From positions 1 to 64,000 of the forward strand of contig NZ_JAUSUX010000010.1 of NCBI RefSeq assembly GCF_030813795.1: a stretch of 64,000 nucleotides of DNA, in the 5' to 3' direction. The notes under the pieces were generated by a model. That model saw nothing but the letters and a program-made list of their open reading frames with translations. It did not search any database and had not been told where the DNA came from. Origin of the DNA: Desulfofundulus luciae (GTDB lineage: Bacteria; Bacillota; Desulfotomaculia; Desulfotomaculales; Desulfovirgulaceae). A program made the position numbers and the translations under genes. Shown here one piece after another: positions 51,366-60,821 of the stretch (the first letter of the stretch is position 1; the number at the start of each line of letters is the position of its first letter).

Positions 51366-52523
51366 ATGGGGAGTGAGCCCGTGGTCATCAGCCTGTACAT
51401 TCACGTACCTTTTTGCATTCGCAAATGCCGGTACTGCGACTTTGTTTCCTATACCTATGACCCGGAGGCCGCCCGCCGGTACCGGGTCGCGCTTTTACAG
51501 GAAATGGCCCTGTACCACGAGCGGCTAACCCAACAGGAGAGGCGGCTAAAAACCATTTTCATCGGCGGGGGCACCCCCACCTGTCTGCCGGAGGAAGACC
51601 TGGCAGCCATTCTGGAAGGATGCAGCCGTTATTTTCAGTGGCTTTCCGGGGTGGAGGTGACCGTGGAGGCCAATCCCGGCACGGTGGATTTATCAAAGCT
51701 AAAGACCTTGCGCTACGCCGGTGTCAACCGCCTTTCCCTGGGGGTGCAGACCTGTTCGGACCACCTTTTGAGCTTGCTTGGAAGGTTACATGATTTTACC
51801 CAGGCGGTAGAGGCGGTGCAGTTGGCCCGCCGGGCTGGTTTTGACAATCTTAACCTGGATCTTATCTTTGCCATACCCGGCCAAACCATGGCGGATTGGC
51901 AACACTGCCTTGATAAAATTTTGGCCTTACAGCCGGAGCATATTTCCGCCTACTCCCTGCAAATAGAGGAAGACACTCCGCTGGCCCGGGCGGTGGCTGA
52001 AGGCCGTGTCTTTCCCTGTGACGAGGAAACCGAACTGGCCATGTACCGGGAGGTAATCAACTCTCTGGCGGCCCGGGGTTACGAACATTATGAGATTTCC
52101 AATTTTGCCCGCCCGGGCTACCGGTGCCGGCATAATTTAACCTACTGGCACAACGAGCCCTATCTCGGCCTGGGCCTGGCAGCCCATTCCTGCCTTGGGG
52201 ACGAGCGCTTTTATAATACCGGTTCCCTGGAGGAATACGAGGCGCTCCTTTTGGCCGGGGGGCTCCCGGTGGCGGGCCGCGAGCATTTATCCCGGACCAC
52301 CATGATGGCTGAAACGGTATTTCTGGGCCTCCGCCTTATAGAGGGGCTGGATCTGGAGAAATTTGCAGCCCGTTTTGGGAAAAATATTGAAGAGGTTTTT
52401 GGTAAGCAGATAAAGAAATTAAGCAGTTTAGGTTTGGTGGAAATATGCTCCAATCACCTGAGGTTGACTTCGCGGGGTTTACCCCTGGCCAATGCTGTCT
52501 TCCGGGAGTTTGTGTTGCCTTGA
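51366..52523 (+). CDS. hemW: HemW heme chaperone, radical SAM (coproporphyrinogen III oxidase-like)
   Basis: 385 residues if ATG 51366 is used; GTG 51381 has a better GGGGAGTGAG site and would remove five residues. Radical SAM motif CIRKCRYCDFVSY near residue 17, IGGGTPTCLP near 59, and NLDLIFAIPGQTMADW near 160. HemW members hand heme to apoproteins; they lack true HemN activity. Its 3' end overlaps the -35 element of the hrcA promoter. Confidence 0.93.
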   Translation: MGSEPVVISLYIHVPFCIRKCRYCDFVSYTYDPEAARRYRVALLQEMALYHERLTQQERRLKTIFIGGGTPTCLPEEDLAAILEGCSRYFQWLSGVEVTVEANPGTVDLSKLKTLRYAGVNRLSLGVQTCSDHLLSLLGRLHDFTQAVEAVQLARRAGFDNLNLDLIFAIPGQTMADWQHCLDKILALQPEHISAYSLQIEEDTPLARAVAEGRVFPCDEETELAMYREVINSLAARGYEHYEISNFARPGYRCRHNLTYWHNEPYLGLGLAAHSCLGDERFYNTGSLEEYEALLLAGGLPVAGREHLSRTTMMAETVFLGLRLIEGLDLEKFAARFGKNIEEVFGKQIKKLSSLGLVEICSNHLRLTSRGLPLANAVFREFVLP

Positions 52524-52548
52524 CAAATGTTCAGTCCGGTGCTATGTT
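52520..52548 (+). promoter_or_regulatory. Sigma-A promoter of the hrcA-chaperonin-grpE-dnaK operon
   Basis: TTGACA (52520-52525) and TATGTT (52543-52548) are 17 bases apart. The start point would lie just upstream of the CIRCE operator, the usual arrangement for HrcA repression. Confidence 0.82.
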
Positions 52549-52562
52549 TAACATAAAAGGGT

Positions 52563-52589
52563 TTAGCACTCAGCACAATCGAGTGCTAA
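52563..52589 (+). promoter_or_regulatory. CIRCE operator
   Basis: Perfect TTAGCACTC-N9-GAGTGCTAA. This is the HrcA binding site; repression is relieved on heat shock. It precedes hrcA by about 20 bases, so hrcA, the archaeal-type chaperonin, grpE and dnaK are predicted to be under HrcA control. No second CIRCE was seen before dnaK or dnaJ. Confidence 0.97.
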
Positions 52590-52612
52590 CAAAGGGGGTG
52601 CTAAGGGTGAGA

Positions 52613-53653
52613 ATGGATGCCCGCAAGCAGGATATCCTTCTGGCCATTATCACCGATTACATTGCCACCGCTGAACCGGTGGGTTCCCGCACTATCGCCC
52701 GGAAATACCGGCTGGGCATCAGTCCGGCCACCATCCGCAATGAGATGGCCGATCTGGAGGAGATGGGTTATATTGAACAGCCACATACCTCCGCCGGACG
52801 AATCCCTTCGGAGTTAGGATACCGGTATTACGTGGATTATTTGATGAAACGGCAGGAGCTAACCGTCGAGGAAGAAGAGTTGATCCGCAAAAGCTATCGC
52901 CAGAAAGTGCGGGATGTGGGAGAAGTAATTCAACGCACGGGACAGTTATTGTCCCAGTTGACCCAGTACGCCGCCATGGTGCTTCCGCCCAAAATCGGTA
53001 CCAGCAGCTTTAAATACATACGCCTGGTTCAACTGGGTCCCGAGCAGGCCATGCTGGTCGCCATTATGGATAGCGGCACCGTGCACCACCGGATTATTGA
53101 TATACCCAGTGGCATAACCTCCGAGGACCTGGAAACCATCTCCACGGTGCTGAATGCCAAACTTCAGGGTCGCACTATGGACAGCATTAAGCTAACCCTG
53201 GTGAAGGAAATTTACTTTGAACTGGTCAAGCATAAGCACATTATTGAGCTGGCCATGGAACTGTTGCAGGATAGCCTGACCAGGCAGCCGGAGGACAGAA
53301 TATATCTTGGCGGGATCCTTAATATATTAAATCAACCGGAATTCCATAATGTGGAGAAGGTTAAAACCTTGCTCAGCCTGCTGGAACAGGAAAATCTTCT
53401 GTGTAATTTATTAGCTGACGACGTGGGCAAAGAAGGCGTTACCGTGCGCATTGGCCGGGAGATCCGCTGCCGGCAGATGAGCAACTGCAGTATGGTCGTG
53501 GCCACCTACCGGTTGAAAGGGAAGCCCGTCGGGTCTATTGGCGTTTTGGGTCCAACCCGCATGGATTACGCCAGGGTGGTCACCGTAGTGGAGCATTTGA
53601 CCAAAAACCTTTCCCGCGCCCTGGAAGATCTCCTGGGAGGCGGGGGCAAATAA
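52613..53653 (+). CDS. hrcA: Heat-inducible transcription repressor HrcA
   Basis: About 346 residues from ATG 52613; GTG 52607 is equally possible, and longer in-frame extensions pass through the CIRCE site and are rejected. N-terminal winged helix KQDILLAIITDYIATAEPVGSRTIARKY and HTSAGRIPSELGYRYYVDYLM near residue 62, then the GAF-like dimer domain with LGPTRMDYARVVTVVEHLTKNLSR at the end. It represses its own operon through CIRCE; its folding usually depends on GroEL, so control here may be linked to a different chaperonin. Confidence 0.96.
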   Translation: MDARKQDILLAIITDYIATAEPVGSRTIARKYRLGISPATIRNEMADLEEMGYIEQPHTSAGRIPSELGYRYYVDYLMKRQELTVEEEELIRKSYRQKVRDVGEVIQRTGQLLSQLTQYAAMVLPPKIGTSSFKYIRLVQLGPEQAMLVAIMDSGTVHHRIIDIPSGITSEDLETISTVLNAKLQGRTMDSIKLTLVKEIYFELVKHKHIIELAMELLQDSLTRQPEDRIYLGGILNILNQPEFHNVEKVKTLLSLLEQENLLCNLLADDVGKEGVTVRIGREIRCRQMSNCSMVVATYRLKGKPVGSIGVLGPTRMDYARVVTVVEHLTKNLSRALEDLLGGGGK

Positions 53654-53666
53654 GGGGGAGCGGGTT

Positions 53667-55235
53667 TTGAGTCTCAAGCAGCAGGCCAGCACGGGCACGG
53701 AAGTGGATGAGCGGCTGGCGGCCCTGGTCACCAATGCCAACGCCGTTCGTGCCATTGCTTCGGCAGTAGAAGGTACCCTGGGGCCAAAGGGCCTGGATAC
53801 CATGCTGGTGGATAAATTTGGGGAAGTGGTCATTACCAACGACGGTGTAACCATTCTCACCATGATGGAGGCCAATCATCCCGCGGCCCGGATGTTAATC
53901 AATATTGCCAAGGCCCAGCAGGAGGAAATTGGCGACGGTACCACCACTGCTACGGTAATGGCCGGGGCCATGGTTGGTGCCGGGGTGGAGCAGGTGGCCC
54001 GGGGAGTGCCGGTAGCCCGGGTTATTGAGGGCATCCGGGCGGGAGTTAAGCGGGGCCTGGAGGTTATGATGCAAAAGGCCCGGCCGGTGGCAGATCTGGA
54101 CGACCCATTAATCTATCAGGTTGCCCTGGTGGCCGGACGGGGGCACGAGGATATTGCGGCCCTGGTGGTGCAGGCGGCCAGGATGATTGGCCGGGATAAG
54201 CTCTTAGACCGGGCCTTTCGCTTTTCAGATACCGTCATGGCTGAGGAAGGGGCGGATAACCAGGTTTTTATGGGCGTGATCGTAAACAAGGAGCCCATGA
54301 ACCGCCAGATGCCCCGGGAACTGACGGATGCTGGGGTGCTGGTAATTGATGATGCCCTGGAGCCGGAGGAAATTGAGGAGGAAGCCCTGGCCACCGAAGC
54401 CGGCTTTGCCCGTTACATGGAGTTGCAGGACCAGTTCCGGGAAAACATACAGAAAATTATTGACTTGCAGGTGGGGCTGGTGCTGGCCGACCGGGGCGTC
54501 CATGACGTTGCCGAAGAAATGCTCACCGATGCCGGCATCATGGTCGTCCAGAGGGTGGCCAACAAGGAGCTGCGCCGGGTGGCCGAACACACCGGGGCGC
54601 GGATGATCAAGCGCACCGGGTTGAAAAAAGATTTGGAACAGATCAAGCGGTGCCTCGGCCGTTGCCGCCGGGTTTTTCATGATGAAAAGCTGGAACAGGT
54701 CTGGATTCAGGAAGGTGCCGGAAAGCCCATGGCTACCGTCCTGGTGGGTGCCGCTACCGCCGAGGTGGTAGGGGAAAGGGAGCGTATTGCCAAGGATGCC
54801 GCTTCCGCCGTACAGGCAGCCGTGAAGGGAGGAGTCGTTCCCGGCGGGGGAGCTCTGGAGCTGGCCGTGGCCCGGGAAGTGGAAAAGGTCCGGGCCTCCA
54901 TGCGCGGCATGACCGCCTACGGGGTGGATTGCGTGGTGGAAGCTTTGAAACGCCCCCTGGCCCAGATTGTGGCCAATGCGGGCTTCAATCCCCTGGAAAA
55001 GATTGGCGATGTCATGGCCGCCCAGGTGGAGACGGGGAACGATGCCCTGGCCGTGGACTGCGATACGGGCCAGGTAGCGGATATGTACGAGCTGGGAGTT
55101 GTGGACCCCGTTCTGGTGAAGACTTACGCCTTTAAAGCCGCCGGGGAGATTGCCGAAGCCATTTTACGGATTGATACCATCATCAAGAAGCGGGAAGACA
55201 GGGAGGTAAACCCGAAACAGGCGACGGACTTATAA
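53667..55235 (+). CDS. Archaeal-type (group II/III) chaperonin, thermosome-like
   Basis: 522 residues from TTG 53667 (GGGGAG upstream). It is a TCP-1/thermosome family protein, not GroEL: VEGTLGPKGLDTMLVD near residue 34, NDGVTILTMMEANHPAARML near 56, nucleotide motif GDGTTTATV near 91, VVPGGGALELAV near 391 and RIDTIIKKRE near the end. The helical apical protrusion that acts as a built-in lid appears present near 232-270, so no GroES should be needed. Sitting between hrcA and grpE, it matches the bacterial group III chaperonins described for Carboxydothermus hydrogenoformans and relatives. Confidence 0.96.
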   Translation: MSLKQQASTGTEVDERLAALVTNANAVRAIASAVEGTLGPKGLDTMLVDKFGEVVITNDGVTILTMMEANHPAARMLINIAKAQQEEIGDGTTTATVMAGAMVGAGVEQVARGVPVARVIEGIRAGVKRGLEVMMQKARPVADLDDPLIYQVALVAGRGHEDIAALVVQAARMIGRDKLLDRAFRFSDTVMAEEGADNQVFMGVIVNKEPMNRQMPRELTDAGVLVIDDALEPEEIEEEALATEAGFARYMELQDQFRENIQKIIDLQVGLVLADRGVHDVAEEMLTDAGIMVVQRVANKELRRVAEHTGARMIKRTGLKKDLEQIKRCLGRCRRVFHDEKLEQVWIQEGAGKPMATVLVGAATAEVVGERERIAKDAASAVQAAVKGGVVPGGGALELAVAREVEKVRASMRGMTAYGVDCVVEALKRPLAQIVANAGFNPLEKIGDVMAAQVETGNDALAVDCDTGQVADMYELGVVDPVLVKTYAFKAAGEIAEAILRIDTIIKKREDREVNPKQATDL

Positions 55236-55252
55236 CTGGCGAGGTGACGGAG

Positions 55253-55966
55253 ATGGAAGAACAAAAAGTCCCTCAAAATATAGAGGCTGAGGAAACCAGG
55301 CCTGCCGGTGCCACCCAGGAAAGCCCACCGGCAGGGGAATCCGGCAGCGAAGCCCAAAATGCCCCTGCCGGTCAATACGGTTTGCCGGACGATGGACAGC
55401 AGCCGGCAGGTGAATCCCGGCAGGAAATGGATGTAAAGGAACTGGAGCGACGCCTGGCCGAACAAACGGCCCTGGCCCAGGATTATTTCCAGCGCCTGGC
55501 AAGGGTGCAGGCCGATTTTGAAAACTACCGGCGCCGCATAAACCGGGAGCGGGAAGAATGGTTTAAATATGCTTCCCAGCCCCTGGTGGCGGAGCTGTTG
55601 TCCGTGCTGGATAACTTTGAGCGGGCACTGGCGGCCCGGGAGGAGGACCCCGCCCGGGTGGTGGCGGGGGTGGAAATGATCTACCGCCAGCTCAAGGAAA
55701 TCCTTACCAGGGAGGGGCTTTCTCCCGTGCCGGCGGTAAATGAACCCTTTGATCCTGCCAAACACGAGGCAATCATGCAGGAAGAAACCGATGCTTACCC
55801 GGACAACACCGTTATAGAGGAACTGCGCCGGGGCTACTATTTTAAGGACCGGCTGTTGCGGCCGGCCATGGTCAAGGTGGCCCGGGCGGTGTCCTCGCCG
55901 GAGGAGCAAAATCAAGGGCAGGAAAAAGAAAACAAAGAGAACAACCAGACCAGCAGTGTCTGTTAA
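55253..55966 (+). CDS. grpE: GrpE nucleotide exchange factor
   Basis: About 237 residues from ATG 55253 (GAGGTGA site). A long acidic, disordered N-terminus of about 60 residues, then a coiled coil with DYFQRLARVQADFENYRRRINRE near 78-100 and the beta domain ending PNTVIEELRRGYYFKDRLLRPAMVKVA-like. It releases ADP from DnaK and can act as a thermosensor. The extra C-terminal Glu/Lys/Asn tail is unremarkable. Confidence 0.95.
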   Translation: MEEQKVPQNIEAEETRPAGATQESPPAGESGSEAQNAPAGQYGLPDDGQQPAGESRQEMDVKELERRLAEQTALAQDYFQRLARVQADFENYRRRINREREEWFKYASQPLVAELLSVLDNFERALAAREEDPARVVAGVEMIYRQLKEILTREGLSPVPAVNEPFDPAKHEAIMQEETDAYPDNTVIEELRRGYYFKDRLLRPAMVKVARAVSSPEEQNQGQEKENKENNQTSSVC

Positions 55967-55982
55967 GGAGGGGAATTTATAG

Positions 55983-57809
55983 ATGGGGAAGGTTATAGGC
56001 ATTGACCTTGGTACTACCAACTCCTGTATGGCCGTCATGGAAGGCGGCGAGGTAATCGTTATTCCCAACGCTGAAGGAGAACGCATTACTCCTTCTGTAG
56101 TTGGTTTCACCAAAACTGGCGAGCGCCTGGTGGGCCAGTTGGCCAAGCGCCAGGCAGTGAGCAACCCGGAACGGACCATCAGGTCCATCAAGCGGCACAT
56201 GGGTACCAATTACAGGGTAAAAATTGACGATAAGGAATATACCCCCGAGGAAATTTCGGCCATGATCCTGCAGAAACTAAAGGCTGACGCCGAGGCCTAC
56301 CTGGGGGAAAAGGTGGAGAAGGCGGTTATTACCGTACCCGCTTACTTTACCGATTCCCAGCGGCAGGCCACAAAGGATGCAGGTAGAATTGCCGGCCTTG
56401 AGGTGCTGCGCATTATCAACGAGCCTACCGCTGCCTCCCTGGCCTACGGGCTGGACAAAGAGGAGGATCAGACCATCCTGGTGTTCGACCTGGGTGGAGG
56501 TACCTTTGACGTATCCATACTGGAGCTGGGCGACGGCGTCTTTGAAGTGAAGGCCACCAGCGGAAACAACCGCCTGGGCGGCGATGATTTCGACCAGCGG
56601 ATCATGGACTGGCTGATCGAGCAGTTTAAGAAAGAGACGGGCATTGACCTGCGCAACGACCGTATGGCCATGCAGCGGCTGAAGGAAGCTGCCGAGAAGG
56701 CCAAAATTGAACTGAGCAGTGTCACCACCACCAATATCAACCTGCCCTTTATTTCCGCCGATGCCAGTGGTCCCAAGCACCTGGACGTGACCCTTACCCG
56801 GGCCAAGTTTGAAGAACTGACCGCCGACCTGGTGGAAATGACCATGGGCCCGACCCGGCAGGCCCTGGCGGACGCCGGCCTGGAGCCCAAGGACATCCAC
56901 AAGGTGATCCTGGTGGGCGGTTCCACCCGGATTCCGGCAGTCCAGGAAGCCATTCGCAAGTTCCTGGGCAAAGAGCCCTACAAGGGGATCAACCCGGACG
57001 AGTGTGTGGCCATTGGGGCGGCCATTCAGGCCGCAGTGCTGGCCGGCGAGGTCAAGGACGTGCTGCTTCTGGACGTAACGCCCCTCTCCCTGGGCATTGA
57101 AACCCTGGGCGGCGTCTTTACCAAGATCATTGAGCGGAATACCACCATTCCCACTTCCAAGAGCCAGATCTTCACCACCGCCGCCGACGGCCAGACTACG
57201 GTGGAAATCCATGTGCTCCAGGGCGAACGCCCGATGGCGGCCGACAACAAGACCCTGGGACGGTTTACCCTTACCGGTATTCCCCCGGCACCACGGGGAG
57301 TGCCGCAAATTGAAGTTAAGTTTGATATCGACGTAAACGGCATTGTCAACGTTTCCGCCAAGGATCTGGCCACCGGCAAGGCCCAGAGCATTACTATCAG
57401 CGGCACTTCCCGGCTCTCGGAAGAAGAAATCCAGCGCATGGTTAAAGATGCGGAAAGACATGCCGAGGAAGACCGCAAGCGAAAAGAAGAGGCGGAACTG
57501 CGTAACCAGGCGGACAGCATGATTTACCAGGCGGAAAAAACCATTAAGGACCTGGGAGACAAGGCCGACAAGGCCAGGGTGGAAGAAGTGAAGAAGGCCG
57601 TGGAAAGGCTGAAAGAAGCCCTGGGCGGAAAGGACATGCAGCTCATCAAATCCCGCATCGATGAACTGACCAAGCCCCTTTATGAATTGTCCGCCCTTCT
57701 TTACCAGCAGCATGCCCAGCAGGCCCAGGCCGGCGGTGGCGGCGCTACCGGTTCCGGGGGCGAAAAAGTGGTGGATGCTGATTACGAAGTCAAAGACGAT
57801 CAGAAGTAA
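55983..57809 (+). CDS. dnaK: Hsp70 chaperone DnaK
   Basis: 608 residues, full length. ATPase domain with [17 protein letters not shown] at residue 5, [33 protein letters not shown] and [11 protein letters not shown]; substrate domain beginning [16 protein letters not shown]-terminal tail Glu-Val-Lys-Asp-Asp. AAGGAGGGG lies before the ATG. It works with GrpE and DnaJ encoded on either side. Confidence 0.98.
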   Translation: MGKVIGIDLGTTNSCMAVMEGGEVIVIPNAEGERITPSVVGFTKTGERLVGQLAKRQAVSNPERTIRSIKRHMGTNYRVKIDDKEYTPEEISAMILQKLKADAEAYLGEKVEKAVITVPAYFTDSQRQATKDAGRIAGLEVLRIINEPTAASLAYGLDKEEDQTILVFDLGGGTFDVSILELGDGVFEVKATSGNNRLGGDDFDQRIMDWLIEQFKKETGIDLRNDRMAMQRLKEAAEKAKIELSSVTTTNINLPFISADASGPKHLDVTLTRAKFEELTADLVEMTMGPTRQALADAGLEPKDIHKVILVGGSTRIPAVQEAIRKFLGKEPYKGINPDECVAIGAAIQAAVLAGEVKDVLLLDVTPLSLGIETLGGVFTKIIERNTTIPTSKSQIFTTAADGQTTVEIHVLQGERPMAADNKTLGRFTLTGIPPAPRGVPQIEVKFDIDVNGIVNVSAKDLATGKAQSITISGTSRLSEEEIQRMVKDAERHAEEDRKRKEEAELRNQADSMIYQAEKTIKDLGDKADKARVEEVKKAVERLKEALGGKDMQLIKSRIDELTKPLYELSALLYQQHAQQAQAGGGGATGSGGEKVVDADYEVKDDQK

Positions 57810-57839
57810 TTGGCAGTAGCCGCAGCAATATTGTATAAT
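57810..57839 (+). promoter_or_regulatory. Internal promoter for dnaJ
   Basis: TTGGCA (57810-57815) and a perfect TATAAT (57834-57839), 18 bases apart, immediately after the dnaK stop. The downstream leader of about 140 nt folds hairpins at 57861-57878 (TCGCA/TGCGA) and 57885-57919 (CTGGCCGG/CCGGCCAG). No CIRCE is present, so dnaJ may also be transcribed independently of HrcA. Confidence 0.6.
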
Positions 57840-57983
57840 ACTAGCGGATGTGCTTTCGCGTCGCAATTTGTTGTGCGATTTCTTCTGGCCGGTGGTTTAT
57901 GAAGACGACTGCCGGCCAGGTTTGCATTGTTACCAGGAGGCGTTTGGCAATACAAGAAGGTATAGTCAGGTGGTGGTAACGCC

Positions 57984-59120
57984 ATGGCAAAGCGTGACTA
58001 CTACGAAATCCTGGGAATATCCCGGGACGCCACGCAGGAGGAAATCAAAAAAGCCTACCGCAAGCTGGCCCGGCAGTACCACCCCGACGCCAATCCCAAC
58101 GATAAGGATGCGGAGGCCAAATTTAAGGAAATAACTGAAGCCTACGAAGTTTTGAGCGACCCGGAGAAAAGGGCTCAGTATGACCGCTTTGGCCATGCCG
58201 CCACCGGTAATCAAGGATTTGGCGGGTTCGAGGGGTTTGGCGGTTTTGGCGGCTTTGGTAGCGATTTTGGCGGCCTGGGGGATATTTTCGACATGTTCTT
58301 TGGCGGGTCCACCCGGCACAGGCGCGGTCCAGAAAAAGGCGATGACATCCGGGTGGATCTGGAGCTTTCCTTTAAAGAGGCCGCCTTTGGCCTGGAGAAG
58401 GATATCCGGGTACCCCGCATGGAGCCATGCAGCACCTGTGACGGTACCGGGGCCGCTCCCGGGACCCGTCCTGTGACCTGTCCCGTGTGCGGGGGCTCCG
58501 GGCAGATTCAATTTGCCCAGAGCACACCCTTCGGGCGTATTTTACAATCCCGCACCTGCGACCGTTGCCGCGGTGCAGGCCGCATTATCGAAAAGCCCTG
58601 CGCCAACTGTCACGGCAGCGGGCAGGTTCGCCGCACCCGCACCATCAACATCAAGATCCCCGCCGGTGTGGACGACGGGACGAGGCTGCGGGTAGCCGGT
58701 GAGGGAGAGGCCGGCTTAAGGGGTGGACCGCCGGGAGACCTGTATATTTACATTCGCGTCCGGCCTCACAAGATCTTTAAACGTGAGGGCAATGACGTGA
58801 TCATGGAACTGCCCATTTCCTTTGCCCAGGCTGCCCTGGGAGATGAGGTGGAAGTACCCACCCTTGAAGGCAAGGCAACCATACGTATTCCCGAGGGCAC
58901 CCAGCACGGCACCGTCTTCCGCCTGCGGGGCAAGGGTATTCCCGACCTGAGCGGGTACGGGCGGGGTGACCAGCTGGTACGGGTCAAGGTGATGGTTCCC
59001 ACCAGGCTTACCGAGGAACAGAAGAAGCTGTTACGCCAGTTTGCCCGGTTGAGCGGGGAGAACCCGGCCGGGGTGGAAAAGGGTTTCTTTGATAAAGTAA
59101 GGGACGCCTTTATGGGTTAA
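57984..59120 (+). CDS. dnaJ: Hsp40 co-chaperone DnaJ
   Basis: 378 residues: J domain with YHPDANP near residue 31, a Gly/Phe-rich stretch (residues about 73-100), four zinc repeats [32 protein letters not shown] between 146 and 215, and the two C-terminal beta domains. It delivers clients to DnaK and stimulates its ATPase. Confidence 0.98.
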   Translation: MAKRDYYEILGISRDATQEEIKKAYRKLARQYHPDANPNDKDAEAKFKEITEAYEVLSDPEKRAQYDRFGHAATGNQGFGGFEGFGGFGGFGSDFGGLGDIFDMFFGGSTRHRRGPEKGDDIRVDLELSFKEAAFGLEKDIRVPRMEPCSTCDGTGAAPGTRPVTCPVCGGSGQIQFAQSTPFGRILQSRTCDRCRGAGRIIEKPCANCHGSGQVRRTRTINIKIPAGVDDGTRLRVAGEGEAGLRGGPPGDLYIYIRVRPHKIFKREGNDVIMELPISFAQAALGDEVEVPTLEGKATIRIPEGTQHGTVFRLRGKGIPDLSGYGRGDQLVRVKVMVPTRLTEEQKKLLRQFARLSGENPAGVEKGFFDKVRDAFMG

Positions 59121-59136
59121 TGGGAGGCCGGTTAAT

Positions 59137-60063
59137 TTGCAGTGGTTGGAAATTGCCGTCACCACGCCTGACGAGTGGGTTGAGGCGGTAAGCAATATGT
59201 TTATTGAGCTGGGTACCGGCGGGGTGGCCATTGAAGACCCCGCCCTCTTTTCTTTGTATTTACAGGGACCGCAGGATGAGGTGGCTCTGGACCCTCTATC
59301 CCTGCCGCGGGAGCCGGTGGTGAAGGCTTACCTGCCCGTGGATGAAAATCTGGACGCCCGTTTGGCCGCCCTGAAAGAGCGGTTGGCGACTCTGGCCGGT
59401 GAGACGGCATTCACCTTAAACACCAGAAAAATGAAAGAAGAGGATTGGGCCGGTTCCTGGAAGGCATACTATAAGCCCGTTTGTGTGGGCAGGAAACTGG
59501 TGGTGAAACCCGCCTGGGAAGAGTACCGGGCCCTCCCGGGCCAGGTAGTGATTGAAATGGATCCGGGGATGGCCTTTGGTTGCGGCACCCACCCCAGCAC
59601 GCGCCTTTGTCTTTCCCTGCTGGAGGATGTCCTGGTCGGCGGTGAAGTGGTGGTGGATGTGGGCACCGGTTCGGGCATCCTGGCCATTGCCGCCGCCCTG
59701 CTGGGTGCCCGCCGGGTGGTGGCGGTGGACAACGACCCGGTGGCCGTGGCGGCCGCCCGGCAAAATGTAGAGCAAAACCGGGTGCAGGACCTGGTGGAGG
59801 TCATGTGCGGCGATTTACTGGCCGGTATGGAAGGCCCCGTGGATGTGGTGGTGGCCAATATCGTGGCCGATGTGATTATTCGCCTCGCCCTCCAGGCGCG
59901 TAAGATTCTAAAACCCGCCGGCCTCTTTATTGCTTCGGGTATCATCAGGGGGCGGGAGCAGGATGTCGCTGGCGCCATGCATTCTCACGGTTTTGAGATT
60001 ATAGACCGGCGCTGCAGTGGCGAGTGGCATGCCCTGCTGGCCCGTGGGGGGTGCCGGCCATAG
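59137..60063 (+). CDS. prmA: Ribosomal protein L11 methyltransferase
   Basis: 308 residues from TTG 59137. N-terminal substrate-recognition domain, then the SAM domain with MAFGCGTHPSTRLCL near residue 146, VVDVGTGSGILAIAAALLGA near 174 and the VVANIVADVI catalytic loop near 240. It trimethylates ribosomal protein uL11. The 3' end overlaps the rsmE start. Confidence 0.95.
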   Translation: MQWLEIAVTTPDEWVEAVSNMFIELGTGGVAIEDPALFSLYLQGPQDEVALDPLSLPREPVVKAYLPVDENLDARLAALKERLATLAGETAFTLNTRKMKEEDWAGSWKAYYKPVCVGRKLVVKPAWEEYRALPGQVVIEMDPGMAFGCGTHPSTRLCLSLLEDVLVGGEVVVDVGTGSGILAIAAALLGARRVVAVDNDPVAVAAARQNVEQNRVQDLVEVMCGDLLAGMEGPVDVVVANIVADVIIRLALQARKILKPAGLFIASGIIRGREQDVAGAMHSHGFEIIDRRCSGEWHALLARGGCRP

Positions 60064-60821
60064 GTTATTTCTTTGTTTCCCCGGAGCAGATTACCGGGGA
60101 TCGGGTGACCATTACCGGGCCCGATGTGGTGCATATTTCCCGGGTGTTGCGCCTTGCACCCGGGGACGTGATCACGGTTATGGACGGGCGGGGCAAGGGG
60201 TACCGGGTGAGGTTGACCGGCACCACCGGAACTACCGTTGAAGGGGTGATCCTGGAGCAATTTATCCCCGGGGGAGAAGCTCCCCTGAAGGTGACCCTGG
60301 TCCAGGGGCTTTCCAAGGGCGACAAAATGGACATAATTATACAAAAGAGCACCGAGCTCGGCGTATCCTGTGTGGTTCCTTTAGCCTGTCGCCGTTCCGT
60401 GGTCCGGCTTACCCCGGCCAAGGCCCGGGAACGCCAGCAGCGCTGGCAGCGGATAGCGCTGGAAGCGGCCAAGCAGTCCCGCCGGGCAATAGTGCCCCGG
60501 GTCACCGAGGTTATGGATCTGGCGGCAGTGCTTGACCTTATATCCCCGGGTGCCCTGGCCCTGATGCCCTGGGAGGAGGAACGGGAGTTTTCCCTGAAAG
60601 CAGCTCTTAGAGGGCAGTCCTGCGGGGAAGTGTTTATCTTTATCGGTCCTGAGGGCGGGTTTGCTGCCGGGGAAGTGGCCATGGCCAGGGAAAGGGGCGT
60701 ACTTTCCGTTTCCCTGGGCCCGCGAATCCTGCGCACGGAAACGGCGGGACTGGCCACACTGACTATGGTTCTTTATGAGCTGGGGGACCTGGGCGGGTAT
60801 CCAGCAGGTAGCGACCGGTGA
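60051..60821 (+). CDS. rsmE: 16S rRNA (uracil1498-N3)-methyltransferase
   Basis: About 256 residues from GTG 60051, inside the end of prmA; the in-frame ATG 27 bases earlier gives an N-terminus with no family match. SPOUT class with KGDKMDIIIQKSTELGV near residue 90, FIGPEGGFAAGEVA near 199 and SLGPRILRTETAGL near 222, the trefoil knot. It overlaps mtaB by 4 bases (GTGA). Confidence 0.94.
   Translation: MPAIGYFFVSPEQITGDRVTITGPDVVHISRVLRLAPGDVITVMDGRGKGYRVRLTGTTGTTVEGVILEQFIPGGEAPLKVTLVQGLSKGDKMDIIIQKSTELGVSCVVPLACRRSVVRLTPAKARERQQRWQRIALEAAKQSRRAIVPRVTEVMDLAAVLDLISPGALALMPWEEEREFSLKAALRGQSCGEVFIFIGPEGGFAAGEVAMARERGVLSVSLGPRILRTETAGLATLTMVLYELGDLGGYPAGSDR

Noticed and set aside
50139-51404. 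A 421-codon open frame opposite lepA
   Set aside because: Shadow of lepA; composition and lack of motifs show it is not coding.
56277-57866. A 529-codon open frame opposite dnaK
   Set aside because: Antisense shadow of the highly conserved dnaK; no motif and no ribosome site.
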